From positions 7,876,585-7,940,584 of the forward strand of contig NC_052399.1 in NCBI RefSeq assembly GCF_009389715.1: a DNA stretch of 64,000 nt, written 5' to 3'. Under the pieces are notes generated by a model that worked only from the letters and a program-made list of their open reading frames with translations, did no database searches and was not told the origin of the DNA. Position 1 is the stretch's first letter; each line of letters opens with the position of its first letter. The translations under genes were made by a program, and so were the position numbers. This DNA is from Phoenix dactylifera. Taxonomy: Eukaryota > Streptophyta > Magnoliopsida > Arecales > Arecaceae. Below are positions 1 through 12,125 of the stretch, in pieces.

Positions 1-67
1 CATCATCATGCTACCTGTTATGCTGTCATATCATTGGTTATGGTAGCTGAAAGTCTTTTTGGTGCAG

Positions 68-3000
68 GTCTCTCCTTAACAAAAAGAGTCAGGGAAGAGT
101 TCCAAAGAAAATACATAAAGCGGAGAGAGAGAAACTTAAACGTGAGCAACTGAATGAGCTCTTTCTCGAGCTGGGTCGTGTTCTTGGTATGTATCACCCA
201 TTTCAGTTGCTATGGTCTGGATGTAGTGTTTCTTGTCTAAACTTGTTCTGGTCTTCTCAAAAATAGTTATGCTCAATAAGTAAATTATGCATATTAGTTG
301 GAGGGATCAAAAAATGCATTATAATTTTTAATAGTGATCAAATTTGTGTAGATAAACATTATCAGCGTATGCTTCTCCATCTTTCCTTTGCCATCTGTAG
401 TGCAATTTGAAGTCTCATGTCTTGATTTTATACGATATGGCTGTTCTCTATAAATACTTTCAGATGGAAATATGTTGGAAAGTTATGCTGATTTATTCAT
501 ATTTTCCATTTTCTTCATGAGTTAGCTGATATGACGTTAACATCAAGTATTTGCAACGATTTTTGTGATTTTCAATTAATTTGAGTGTGGTGGTCCGACT
601 CTATACTCCTTCTCAGGACAGAAAATGGCAAAACATATTGTGCATATTACTTTGTAAAGCTACCGACCTTCCCTTTTGGGAGTGTCTTTTGATTAAGATA
701 AAAATGCAAATTAGGAGAACATCTAGAATAAATTTAGTATAATATTTCATCTGTTGCTGTGTTGTTAACATTTAGTATTTGTTAAGAAGTCAACTTTTTT
801 AGCCTTATTATTGTTCCCACTGGAAAAATGCTGTCTTCCAGCATGGAAGTTTGCAACTTCTGCTGGCATGTTAATGTAACCACCATATTAAATGGTGGAC
901 TGCTTTCTATATTACCTTGTGATTGGAAATAGCACTTGAACTAATTAGCAGTTTCATGCCAACCTTTTTGATAAGCATATTGTCTCTATTTACAGAGCCA
1001 GCTCGACAGAATAATGGTAAGGCGACCATACTGGTTGATGCTTCTCGGATACTGCGAGATCTTCTTGCCCAAGTAGAATCACTTAGAAAGGAAAATGCCG
1101 AATTGCTAACCGAATCAAGCTATGTAAGCTTCTTAAACTGGCATTATTTAGTTTACATTCTAAGAATAATGCTCTTTAATGGTTCCATTGGCTTTTATTT
1201 GAAACAAAAAGTAATCATATAATAACTAACACTATAATTAGTAGATTTTTTTAAAAAGAAATTTTTAATTTTACTGTTTCTAGAAAAGAGTAGAAGGCTA
1301 ATTTATGAAAGAAAAATATCTGTCGGTCAATGTATGCAAATTTTTCAAATGTGCTACTGGTGGGAGTTTCTGCCTCCTTGATAATATCCTCCAAACTTAT
1401 GACGTTCCTGCTTTCGTCAGTAGAACATGCTGAGATATCTATTTTTTAGAAAATCTTTTATCTGTCATTGTTTCAGATCTTTCTAATTAGTCCAACAAAT
1501 AAAAAGATTTTGGGGGCTTTAGACAGCTTATATATTTTTATTGTGTTTTTATCGGTATGTTGTAGACACTAAAGCGGTTTTTTATCAAGCTTGGGTTGAA
1601 TTATTCCGCACCAACTTTCCTATTTTCATAATGGCACTGTGACCCTGTATCAAATTTGTGACTGGGACATGATTGCAGAAGTAATAACATAGCTAGCTGG
1701 AGGTAATCAATGTGGATCTGCAAAGAAAGATTGATGTGAAGGTCCATTGTGTATGCCAACATTTCCATTTACTCACATAATAAATGATATCTTTTACAAA
1801 CATGTTCATTGGTTGGGTGAAGTTCGGAATTCCAGTATCTGTGACGTATCATAACCATTAATAACCAAACCCTTGTCTCAGCTGTAGGAGTTTGTGCTGA
1901 TTGGCTTTATAGATCCTTACCTGCCAAACATTTTAATCAAGGGCTATTTCTGGTGTTAAAATTTTTCCAAATTCTTTTCCACAACTTCCATACAGGGTAC
2001 TAAAATCTCCCTTTTCTAGACTATCTTTGCGCACTTCTCTTTGCTGGAACCTCCTTATATCGTCATTATACATTATTTTATCCTCAATTTGTATACCTTC
2101 CATGTCTCCTCTAATCTTATCTTTCCTCACTCCACTCTTTCTAATTTTACTGCACATCTATTTCAATGTTTTCATCTCTGCCACTTTCATGTTGATTCCT
2201 ACGTTCTTCCTAAGTTTCCATCCTTAAGGATACAAAGATGTTCTGTTGGCACATGCACAAAAATGAATTTTGTGAAACACAAGACAAACTTGTAATTTCC
2301 ATATATTTTTGTGTTTGGATTTGGAATTTGAAAAAAAAATGATAGGTTTATCCGGAAACCAGAGAAAAGGAGGATGAAACTAAACACACTTATAAGTGAG
2401 ATTGTGATTGAATCATTGAATTCTTTGAATGTAAATCAAAAGTCAAGAGGTATTAGAAAGGTCACAGCAAAATTCAGCATGTGTCGGCAGAAGTCGCAAT
2501 CAAAGAATATGGTAAAAGTCATATATTGGCTGTCGATGATATGGAGGGTTAGGAACATGTTTCTCAGCAATCTTAGAAAAATGGCTAATGGGAGTGTGTT
2601 ACTGGCTGATGAATTCCTTTATAAAGTAAAAGTAGGCATTGTCAGAAGGAAAATGGAAAATCAATTGTTGCAAGTGGAATGGAAATCAATATGGGTAGAT
2701 CACAGGAGGCAATTGGAGATGGCGCTGCTTGGATTAATCTTAACAATGAAGAGGGCAAAACTATTTGGGCTTTTTCAAATTGTTGCCAAACTGAGTCTGT
2801 CCAACTTCTTGAACATTTTGCTATGAGGGAGGTCTTGCAACTTGCTGTTGCGGGATGGAGTATTCAAATTCCGAAATATGGGTCGATGGTTCAGTATGTA
2901 ATGGTGGGTACATTTCAGGCAATTTTTTTAAGGCCAGTAGAAGGGGAACAATACTTGCAGAAGTTGGGAGACTGTTGATATGTAAACACAAGTTTTTGTT

Positions 3001-3171
3001 ATCAACGAGAAGTGGAAATTGTGGTGGATTGCCTTGCATGGTAGGGCAGGGATACAAAAATAATGTGCTTGAAGATGTGAGTGTCCTTGGGATTGTTTGG
3101 ACCCACGTGTAAAAGATGTTCAAATGGGAATGCGTTTTCGTGGGGTGGGGGGTTGACATTTCTGCAAACCT

Positions 3172-3269
<98 letters not shown>

Positions 3270-5382
3270 TCCTCAGTCTGGAACCACCAAACCTTATATA
3301 TAGGGGAATTGGTTGAAGTAGACAACTAGTGAGCATTCAAAAATCCTCAGTTCAAGTATCCATTGATGCCGTGAACTCATCCTTCTTCAAGTATTATTAA
3401 ATAAATGAGTTAAAATAAATTCAAAGCAAGGGAAAAGTGGCTCTGGTAGGAAAAGAGTGGGAATAGGCACCATAATATTTTAAATGGTTTATGACTCTTG
3501 GTGCAGAACTAGGCTTTTGGCGATTGATTGAAGGATGTCCGTTCACCAAATGGAAGATAAGCTCGAGAGACTAGGTAATGAGCCCTCACATTTCAACTTG
3601 TGATATCATGGTCAGAAAACTTCAATCTTATCATTGATGCTGGTTGTTGAAGTCAAATAGCAAAAAAATAGTTTAAAATTCTAGTTTCCATGAAACTTGC
3701 ATCTGAAACTTTAAAACTTGGGAGGATTTTACAAGTACGAAAGAGGAATTCTGTTTGCATTTCATAGCCAAATTCCATTCTAGCATGAAGAAAAGGGTAT
3801 AGATAGCTGGGCGGTGGAAAGAAGGAAAAACAAAGAGCTCCTGATCTCAGTTTTTGTTCTTTTCTAATGGGATAGAGTGTAACAGTCTGAACTTGAAGGA
3901 TTGTCAGATCGCTGACTGTTAATAAATTTGAAATAGATTTCTCACTTTAATAAAAATAAAAAAAATCTTAATATGGTGTTATTTCTGTATTTTATTTATT
4001 GTTAACAAATTTTTTGGGGCTGTGTACTTAGGTTGTTTAAAGTGTTTGGGATATGAAATCTGAAGAACATACAACTTGAGCTCCAATTGCTTATAAAATT
4101 TCAAAAAAATTAAAAATTTTAAACTTGATCTCTCCTATTGCAAGTCTTCCAACATATAGCTTCCTCTATTGGTCTGGGTTGTTTAGGCTGCATCATTTGA
4201 AGTATCTCTAGCAAGGTTTGCTGTATCGGTCGGAATCGAACCGACATGCAGTTTTGTACTGTACCGACACTTGGTACATTTTGCCATCTCGTATCGTATT
4301 GCGTACCCACACTGTAATAAGATGGTACTAATATGAGGTTTGGTACCGAGATGGTGAACCTTGATTCCTAGCATTCTTGCATTTTTCTCTAGGTTCATTT
4401 AAGTCTTCCGCTAGGAAGAATGTTCTAAGACAATCATCATTTTGGGCCAATATGATAACTTGAGTCACTTTTTTTGGAAATTGAATCCTTTGTTTAATTA
4501 TTCTTTTGTACTAGCACAAAATTCAGCCAGTTAGAATCATTCATCTCCTTGTTTATGAATTAAGCTCTACAATTCTACATGCATGCGGACCGTACATTAT
4601 AAAGTTAATGAAATAGCCCTAGAGTAAAATATCCACTTTGCCGACATTCTTTATGGTCTTTCCTGTCCCTATTGTCTTGTCAAATTGATCAGAAGATACA
4701 AAAAACCAATTTCTGCGCATGGCTTATTAATGAGGCTGTATGAAAGTGCTTGGAAGTCAACTAAGGATCAAACTCATAATTTATGAGTTTTTCATTCACT
4801 TGATTCAACTGATTCCTATCATTATTTACTTTCCCCCCTTCACTGTGCTGCTTTGTTTATCTATTAAAAAAAGGCTTGCATTGCAAGGACATGAACAAGT
4901 CATGGACGCCTTCTGTGTATTGAATTCTTGATTCCGCTGAATATAAACAGGTTACTGCAGAGAAAAATGAACTGAGAGACGAGAACACTGCTCTGCAGGC
5001 GGAAATTGCAGAACTTCGAAATGAGCTGCAAGTGAGAATGATGTCTGATTCTGTGCGGACCAACAGCACGGACGTGAGCCCTCCAGCTTTGCCACAGCCT
5101 GTGAGCATGGTGCTGCAGCAGCAGCCACCTGGCATCAGACCAGTGCAGGGCACCCCCATTCGAGAGCTCCAACTCTTTCCAGAGTCTGCGAGGACACTAA
5201 CAGAGCCCAGACCTGCCTCCAATGTGACGAGACCTCATGCCCGGTATCCAACTCCATCCGACTCCTGGCCGGGGCAGCTCCTTTCCAGTCTTCCAAGAAC
5301 AGCACAGGAAGAGCATCATCCTAGCAGTACCTGCAGCAGCATCACAATTAGCAGCAGGGAAGAAGGCTCAGATAAATCATGA
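68..5382 (+). CDS. bHLH transcription factor, subgroup IVb (bHLH47/POPEYE/IRO3-like), 5' incomplete
   Basis: Three coding exons are visible: 68-186, 996-1123 and 4951-5382, each with AG/GT borders and compatible phases. The first exon encodes the basic region and helix 1 (KAEREKLKREQLNELFLEL). The second gives the loop and helix 2 (NNGKATILVDASRILRDLL) followed by a leucine zipper, and the third extends the zipper (VTAEKNELRDENTALQAEI). The basic region has the H/E/R pattern of E-box binders. In the family, POPEYE and rice IRO3 are repressors of iron-deficiency genes that act in the nucleus as dimers. The C-terminal part is low complexity and contains RELQLFPES, an EAR-like short motif shared by relatives as I remember them. 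The N-terminal exon or exons lie left of the window. No frameshift is seen. The family call is firm; which IVb member it is remains open. Confidence 0.88.
3177..3266. repeat. Compound microsatellite (CA)n(GA)n
   Basis: About 26 CA units (3177-3228) run directly into about 19 GA units (3229-3266). The open frames that cross it in several frames are by-products of the repeat. Confidence 0.97.
4210..4345. repeat. GGTAC/GTACC-rich dispersed repeat
   Basis: The stretch is dense in GGTAC, CGGTC and GTACC words with local inverted symmetry. A similar segment lies at 32930-33100 in an intron of the PRAF gene, so it is probably a dispersed repeat. Class unknown. Confidence 0.45.
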
Positions 5383-5582
5383 GCCATCCGAGAGAAATGC
5401 AACAGGAAATTGATATAATTCTTCCGAATTAATGCTCAGAGAGGCATCACCCCAAAAAATGAGGGTGCCATTGATGGTCCCCGAGCTATCTGGAAAGTAA
5501 AAACAGTATTTATAATTTGAGGGTGGCATTCTGTTTATTATCAGATTGAGGCTTCTCTTAGTTTGAGCTTATGTTTATTTTT

Positions 5583-7571
5583 ATTTATTTATTTATTTTT
5601 TTTGAAGCGGAAGTATCATACATAACGTGTACGAATACAAACAAGTAAATCAAAAAACAGTACATCACAGAGTGTACTAGGCAACTCCGCCTCTCCTACC
5701 TAGAGGTGGTCCCTCCGAGTGGACGGCAACAAAAGAGGCTACCCAATCTGCAGCACCATTGGCCTCTCTAAATATGTGCTTCGCTTGGAGCACCATCCCA
5801 CCACAAACCATAGTTCGGATATTTTTCAGCAGTGGGTGGTAATCATCGATTCCCTCGAACCCCTGCAGAATCTATCCAATGACTATCGCAAAGTCACTCT
5901 CCAGAAGAACCTCTTTCCTCTGCAGAGCACGCTGAACATAGCACAATTCCGCCCAGGCCGCTTTCAGCTCCGCTCTTGGTACCGAGGTGTCAAACAAGTG
6001 GCAATCTCCAGCAGCAATCATCTTGAAGTCCGGCCCTCTGATAATAAAGTCTGTCCCACCCCTCCTACCTCTCTCTAGGACACATCCATCGAAATTGACA
6101 TTGAGGAAACTTGAGAGTAGGGGCTTCCAGGTGAAAAACACCAAATGGGACGCTCGATGAGCAGATAAGGAACTCCAGATATTCCGAGCTATCAAATGTC
6201 TATCCGACCGGATTGCCTGAGAGGTCTCCATGGCTAATAGTCGGGCTCTCTCCACCATTACCCTCGGTGGGGGTAGCCCTCCCCAAAAGTCCATGTGTTC
6301 CTTGCAAAGCCAAATCTGGTAAATAGTATAGGTCGTCCGAACTGCCTCTGGTCTGGACTGCAAGGCCCCGGCCAAGCGTTGAAGAACCTGAAGAAAGGAC
6401 GCCGCATGAGTCTAGAGCACCACGGGGAACCCCACCCGCCTCTAGACCCTCCTCGCTTGGTGGCACTAGAAGATGGCATGGTCCAGCGACTTATCACTTT
6501 GACACTCCGAGCACTGGGGTGGAATATCCATACCCCTTCCGTATAGCAGAAGTCTCGTCGGTAGCCTGCCCCAAGCGACCTTCCAAATGAATAAGGCCAC
6601 TCTAGGGTGTAAGCCAAATTGCCAAATCCCGCCAAAATCTGCCCTTAACTAACCACTATCTTGGACTAAGCAGTAAACATCAGCAACATTGACTCTAGAC
6701 CTATAGGAAGAGCTCCATACCCGGACATCAGGGCAAGGGTAGCCCAGAACTGGGAGCGACCGAATCCGCTCCGCAAGTGACTCCCCGAACAACTGCTCAA
6801 TTCGGCTGGTATCCCACTCCCCACCTCCGGAGAGGAGTAGATTACAAACACAGAGTCCATCCGCAGCCTCAACACTGACTAGGGTCGGCCATCGCCGCAA
6901 CAGAAGCTCATCCACCCAAGCATCCTCCACCAAATCCACCCTCTGGCCATCCCCGATCAACCACCTGCATCTCGAGAGGACCATAGTCTAAAACCTTCTG
7001 ATCTCGCACCACATCGATGAAGCCCTCCTACCCTCAGATGGGGCGGTGCCATACCGAGCGACGATCAACTGATTCCAAAGAGACTTTGGCTCCAAGAGAA
7101 CTCTGGCAGTATGCCGAGCGATCAACACCTTCCTCTTGGTCAGCAAAAACTGAATGCCCAGCCTCTTTGCACTAGTCGGTTGGCATACCGACTCCCAATC
7201 CACCAGATGCACCCCTCGGCTGCCGCCCTGCAAACCCCAAATAAAGACTTGAGCTAACCTCTCGATCCTCGTCAACACTATTTTGGAAACAACGGTGTTC
7301 GACATCAAGTAGACAGGTATAAAATAGAGAACAGACTTGACTAGACTCTCCCCAACATGGAAAGCGAGGCTTTCCTCCAACCCTCCAACCTCTGCTGCAC
7401 ACAGTGTACCACATCCTGACAGTCCGAGACCGCAGCCTTCTCCCAGTAATGGGGACACCACAATCCATCCTGCGCTCGCATGCCAAGAAGACCCCGATCT
7501 CCGATCGTACCCGCACCTCAGTTTTTGGGCTAAAGGCAATGGTAGATTTCTGGAGATTTACCCTTTGACCC
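5583..7571 (-). mobile_element. L1-type LINE, 3' half (post-RT region, RNase H domain, A-rich tail)
   Basis: On the minus strand the open frames at 6988-7539, 6649-6984 and 5872-6375 follow the order of plant L1 ORF2 downstream of the reverse transcriptase. First comes the region with KSVLYFIPVYLMSN, then the segment with WLIGDGQRVDLVEDAWV, then an RNase H domain (VNFDGC, AELKAAWAELCYVQ, LLESDFAIVI). The frame closes with REANGAADWVASFVA and an A-rich tail seen as T-runs at about 5583-5605. Frameshifts separate the frames. It is the downstream part of the LINE whose 5' half lies at 18277-20430; the LTR element between them inserted into it. Confidence 0.9.
7567..7571. repeat. Target site duplication GACCC (left copy)
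   Basis: GACCC immediately precedes the left LTR and is repeated exactly at 18277-18281 after the right LTR, as expected for a 5-bp integrase-made duplication. Confidence 0.93.
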
Positions 7572-7854
7572 TGTTGCCCAGTAGATACAACCCAAGAGGG
7601 GGGGGTGAATTGGGTCTTTTAAAACTTTTAAACTACTTCTAAGACTTTTTGATTAACTATGCTAAGTTATATAGATGCACAGTGGAATTTAAACTTAGCA
7701 ACAGTATGATTTATTAAATGGGACTTGATTAAGTAAATTGAGTATGCTTGCAACTAAGGGATGCGTAGATACGAGTTAAGCAAGCAATATATCTAAGTAA
7801 GCAAGTTAGACAATGACAAAAAGCATCACAAACACAATAAACATATAGTGGTTC

Positions 7855-8201
7855 GGTGCACCCCAGCACCTACATCCACTCCCCAAGACCTCTTGGGAAT
7901 TCCACTATAATCCTACAGATTACAGCCGGTTGTTTTACAAGCTCACAACCCAACTTGTTGTTTTGCGAGATAACAACGAACTCGGTCGGTTTTCCCAGGC
8001 TCACCGACTAGAACCACCCCCGATTGTTTTCCCGGGATCACAATCGAACCCTTACACGTTGGTTTTACCCTCGGCTCACCAACAAACCTAAACCCCGTTG
8101 GTTTTCCCTTTGGCTCACCAACAAACCTTACACCGTTGGTTTTCCCTTTGGCTCACCAACAAACCTTTAACCCCTTGATTCAATCCCTTGATTGAATCAA
8201 G
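7855..8201 (-). repeat. Array of ten consecutive small inverted repeats in the LTR leader part
   Basis: Ten short stems follow one another. They are GGTGC/GCACC (7855-7870), CCCAAGA/TCTTGGG (7882-7897), GGTTGT/ACAACC (7928-7950), GTTGTT/AACAAC (7957-7977) and GTCGGT/ACCGAC (7985-8008). Then come CGATTGT/ACAATCG (8021-8046), GTTGGT/ACCAAC three times (8058-8083, 8097-8122, 8135-8160) and an 11-bp perfect stem CTTGATTCAAT/ATTGAATCAAG (8174-8201). The loops of the middle units share a core like TTTTCCC-n-GGCTC. The array is repeated at 16618-16963 in the other LTR. It lies downstream of the TATA box in element orientation, so it should be in the RNA leader. Confidence 0.9.
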
Positions 8202-8551
8202 TTACAAGATATTAAAACAAAGAATAAAAACAAATCAAAGCTTCTTAAGCAAGCAAATATAACAATATAAACAAATAGAGTAAAGAGAAGCCCTCAAACG
8301 AGTTTTGAAGATGGAGGAGCTCGGCTTCTTCTTTACTTGACCCTCTTCTGATTTGGCACGAGGTAGAGGATCACTGAGGCAGCACACGGATGGAGAGGAA
8401 GCTTTGGGATTCTCTTGGATGCTCTTCTTCTCTCTATTTCGCTTTGGATGGCCCTTGTGTGCTTATGGGAGATTTCCTTTGTAATCTCTTTGAGATCTCT
8501 TTCCTAGATGATCTCTCCCACTTCCATGCGTTCTCCCCAAGCTCTCTTCTT

Positions 8552-8561
8552 GCTTTTTATA
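8552..8561 (-). promoter_or_regulatory. TATA box of the left LTR
   Basis: The minus strand reads TATAAAAAGC within CTATAAAAAGC, about 100 bp downstream of the last palindrome of the U3 array. The same site is at 17314-17323 in the right LTR, which as the 5' LTR would drive the element. Confidence 0.65.
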
Positions 8562-8659
8562 GCTTTAGATGGAGTGGAAACAAGAATATAGCCGTTAGAG
8601 ACAAAAATATAGCCGTTGGAACCAGTCTGCACCTCCTGACAATATTACCGTTGGGATCG

Positions 8660-9258
8660 GAGTCGACTCGCGCGATCAGGAGTCGACTCGGCTGTAGCGG
8701 GAGTCGACTCAAGCTTTTCCGGAGTCGACTCGGCAACTGTTCCAAATTTGAATTTTGTCCACTCGAGTCGACTCGACTATCCTGGGAGTCGACTCGAATC
8801 CCAGAGTCCGAACTCCCGATCCTCTGTCTTTTGGCTCGTCCAGTCTTGGAGTCGACTCGAACTTCCTTGGAGTCGACTCGGCTCTCAGTTTCCGAAAGTT
8901 GGTCTTCTGCCATCTTAGTGTAGCGCTGCCTTGGAGTCGACTCGAGCTGTCTGGGAGTCGACTCGAATCTCAGAGTCGGAAAACTGATCCTCTGTATTTT
9001 GGAGCCGCGCTGCCTTGGAGTCGACTCGACTTGTCTTGGAGTCGACTCCCCTCTCAGAGACGAAAATACCGTCTTCTGTCTTGGGGTTGTTCTGTCTTTG
9101 GAGTCGACTCGGACTTTGTGGGAGTCGACTCGAATCTCAGTGTCCAAAAACTGCTTCTCTGAGTTTTCCCTTGTGTACCACTGAGAGTCGACTCTCGCTT
9201 TCTTTGGAGTCGACTCGGCAACCATTGGAGTCGACTCGAATTCCTTAGGAGTCGACTC
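8660..9258. repeat. U3 array of 18 GAGTCGACTC palindromes on a 21-bp lattice (left LTR)
   Basis: Copies start at 8660, 8680, 8701, 8722, 8765, 8786, 8849, 8870, 8934, 8955, 9018, 9039, 9101, 9122, 9185, 9207, 9228 and 9249. Successive spacings are 20, 21, 21, 43, 21, 63, 21, 64, 21, 63, 21, 62, 21, 63, 22, 21 and 21, all near multiples of 21. The middle part is a series of about 84-bp units, each with two palindromes 21 bp apart. The same array occupies 17422-18021 in the right LTR. The long open frames through it on both strands follow from a period divisible by three and a palindromic core. Confidence 0.96.
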
Positions 9259-9514
9259 GAAGACTATTCTTTTGAATTTTCCTTTGAATTTGCTCCTCCA
9301 ATTTGAATCTTTTGAACTTTAAAGTTGGGCCAATGAATTGTAGCTTTCTTCTAACTTTTCTTGAGTGCTTTTGGAGGCCTTCTTGTGTTCTTCCAACTTG
9401 CTATGTTCCTTGCAAAATAAATATCTTTCTCCTTGCAACATAAACATTAGTATCTATACTTCAAGGTGTTGTGATCATCAAAATCAATCTATGAATCAAT
9501 CTTTGGGTCATCAA

Positions 9515-9527
9515 TCTCCCCCTTTTT
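9515..9527 (-). promoter_or_regulatory. Polypurine tract
   Basis: On the minus strand AAAAAGGGGGAGA lies directly upstream of the 3' LTR start (TGATGACCC, one base further on). This is the expected primer site for plus-strand synthesis and it confirms the element's orientation. Confidence 0.9.
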
Positions 9528-12125
9528 GATGATGACAAAACTTGGAGTATATGCAATATAAAAGATATTGTTTTCTAGAAGTAATACATAGCAAAGTTGC
9601 ATGAAGTAGACAACATGTATATTTAAAACAAAACATACTTCATGATAATGCTTTAGATTTAATCAGCTTAACACAATCAATATATTTCAGTTCAAGCTGA
9701 TTATCACAAAGCATTATAAGCATATACTTAGATATTTCTCCCCCTTTTTTGACAACATCAAAAAGATAGTGAAACATTAAGTACAAAGATCAGAGCAGAA
9801 CACATCGAGTGTGATTTCAAGAAGTTTTCTAATTTGATACCACAGATAGTTTTCTAATCAAGTGTGGGTGGAATCTCTCTTAGGTTAATTCAAGAAGTAC
9901 CACAAATGATATTCAATGAAAAGCACGAATGGAAGTCTAACATCTCTTCAATAATAAGTATGAAAGCTTGTTCATTTAAGATCTTTTGCCCAATCTATTA
10001 AGTGTTTTATCAACAGGAGAGCAATTTAATTAATTTTCAGAGTAACAGGTCAAAACCTATATATGTAAAAGACACATCATCATGTTGGATCATTAAGTCT
10101 TAATAACTTCAAAGTTCTTTAATGATAATAAGATCATTGGGGCACAAACACCAAAATATGAAATCATGCAACATGATTTCTTTAGAGACTTTCTTTTATC
10201 TCTGTAGAAAGTAAGCACAATTTGATACATAACAATATGAATTGGCACACAATTTAAGTTCTAAAGTTCAAGTCAATTACACGTTATTCTCCCCCTTTTT
10301 CATTAAGTTAGAGGCTCTCAAGATTTGTAATTTGGTTCATGAGTGATGCATAAGATATACTAACCAAATAACACGCCTCAAGGTGTATCATAAAGATTTT
10401 CAGATTTAAATTTCAGATGATACATATTGGAGAGTATTAGGATCACTTTTCATTTAGTATTCTTTCCCTCTCCTATAGATTCATGTAATTAAGTTCCATA
10501 AGACCTCTCCTTCTGAAATTTTCTTTCTCCCCCTCAATTGATCATTCCATTTAAGAGTTTAGAATCCTAAGATAATGTTCAACAAAATTGTCAATCTCAA
10601 AAATATATTTTCTATAAGTTTCAGCTTATTTTCATAAGACTCAAGGTTTGAGATAAGACAACCTTTATAGAACTCATCTCAAGGTAATTAAAGCATGTCT
10701 TGCAATATAAGGAGGTTCATCAAAATCAATCCATAAAGTTCAAAGCATGCATCAAAATAAAGTGTCTTTGGGATAGGATACTGAATATCTAAAGCTCCCC
10801 CTCAAAAGATGCATTCTTCTTTAATCATTTTAAATTGTTGAATTTCAGATTGATAAACGTGAATAACACTGAAATTCTATGACATCGAGAATGTAGAGTA
10901 ATCTAGTATTATTCAAAATTTGTAGCAATTACTCTTTCTAATCCTTTAAGAACAAGGTATGCTTCCTCTTCAACTTTGAGAAAATGTACTGAAATATTAA
11001 TCAAAAATGATTCATTTGAAGCTCAGTTTCTTTCAAAACCATTTACATTTTCTTTCTTTTAGACTCATTTGAGTGAGGTGAAATATTTCTAGGCTTTAAG
11101 ATCATTCACTATATTAATGGAAGTCTTTTATAATGTAGGAGGGAAAAACATATAGATGATCATTGAGGTATATATTTTATAAACTTCAATTTCTTAATCA
11201 CAGTTTTTCAGCTATGTACACATGAAGCTCAATAAAATTTTAAATATTAAAATAAAGTCATATATTTAAAAATATTTGCTTGTAATCAAGATCATTGAAA
11301 GACACACCATTTAGACCAATATTAGTAGATTTTAATGATAAGAAAGGATATGTTTCGGATGCGTATCGGAGCAATCAGCCAAGACATCAAAATTAATTCT
11401 GTTTTTCTTAAATTAAGATTTTATTTAGAAATCATATTGAGTTTAAGCTTTTATACAAAATCAGATTCTGAATTTTCATAAGAATTTTCAAGAAGGCTCT
11501 CAAAATTTGAGATATGTATCTTCTACTTTGTAGCTCATCTTAAATTACTAAGATTGAAAACACATATTTCAATAACATTAGAGCACTTTCAGAATCTTTG
11601 TATTTAGTATTGAGTTTCGATACAAAATGGAGGATATTTTAACAAGTATTAGGATATTATGTATCAAAGTTAGGCAAGTAGAAAGATAGATCAAGATCAA
11701 TTCATTTTGCCTAAATAGAGATATCTTTCTCTTCTCATTTCAACTTTCACATTTTAACGATGATTGTGAATGACAAATCTGAATTTTCTTAACAAACAAA
11801 AATTTTATGTAGTATTTCAAACAATCAATCAAATTGTCCAAGCATGAAGCATTACAAAATATTGAGAATCCATAATTTAAAGCATCATGCCATATGCAAA
11901 ATATATTATGTGTTAAGTCATGCATTAGAATATTAAGAGTAAGAATGTTAAGGATCAAAATCAATTCTTTTCAAATAAACTCCCCCTATTTAAATATAAT
12001 TTTGCACTGATTTCATCCTTAAAGTGTGTTTTCAAGTGATTAAAAATTTGACTTAATTCTACTTTCATTTACTTTGTTTTTCATTTATAACTTTCTTATG
12101 CTCTATACTCTATTTGCTCCCTATC

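Larger units (their letters stand above)
1124..4950 (+). other. Large third intron of the bHLH gene (non-coding)
   Basis: A 3.8-kb AT-rich intron with GT (1124) and AG (4949-4950) borders. It contains a compound microsatellite, a GGTAC-rich dispersed repeat near 4210-4345 and some short open frames. The stretch 2690-2960 (short string AMREVLQLAVAGWSI) faintly resembles the RNase H region of plant LINEs and may be a decayed fragment. Nothing else recognisable. Confidence 0.7.
7572..9513 (-). repeat. Left LTR (3' LTR of the minus-strand element)
   Basis: The LTR starts TGTTGCCCAG and ends GGTCATCA in plus orientation. In element orientation it reads TGATGACCC to CTGGGCAACA, with TG/CA ends. 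Read that way it has the palindrome array in U3 (9258 down to 8660), a TATA box at 8561-8552, then an R/U5 part with the hairpin array (8201 down to 7855). Confidence 0.95.

Noticed and set aside
2374-2978. Open frames in the bHLH intron as a nested gene
   Set aside because: Only a faint RNase H-like string; no start context or conserved domain.
3002-3329. Open frames of HTHT/RERE or SLSL/VCVC repeats
   Set aside because: Translations of the (CA)n(GA)n microsatellite in different frames.
8557-9225. 222-residue protein of RVDS/ESTPRQ repeats
   Set aside because: The frame lies in LTR U3 and is explained by the stop-free 21-bp periodic palindrome. The right LTR copy is broken by one base.
8660-9258. 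CRISPR-like array of regularly spaced repeats
   Set aside because: The repeats are 10-bp palindromes with spacers of 11 or about 52 bp inside a eukaryotic LTR, duplicated in the partner LTR. No cas genes, and the genome is a plant.
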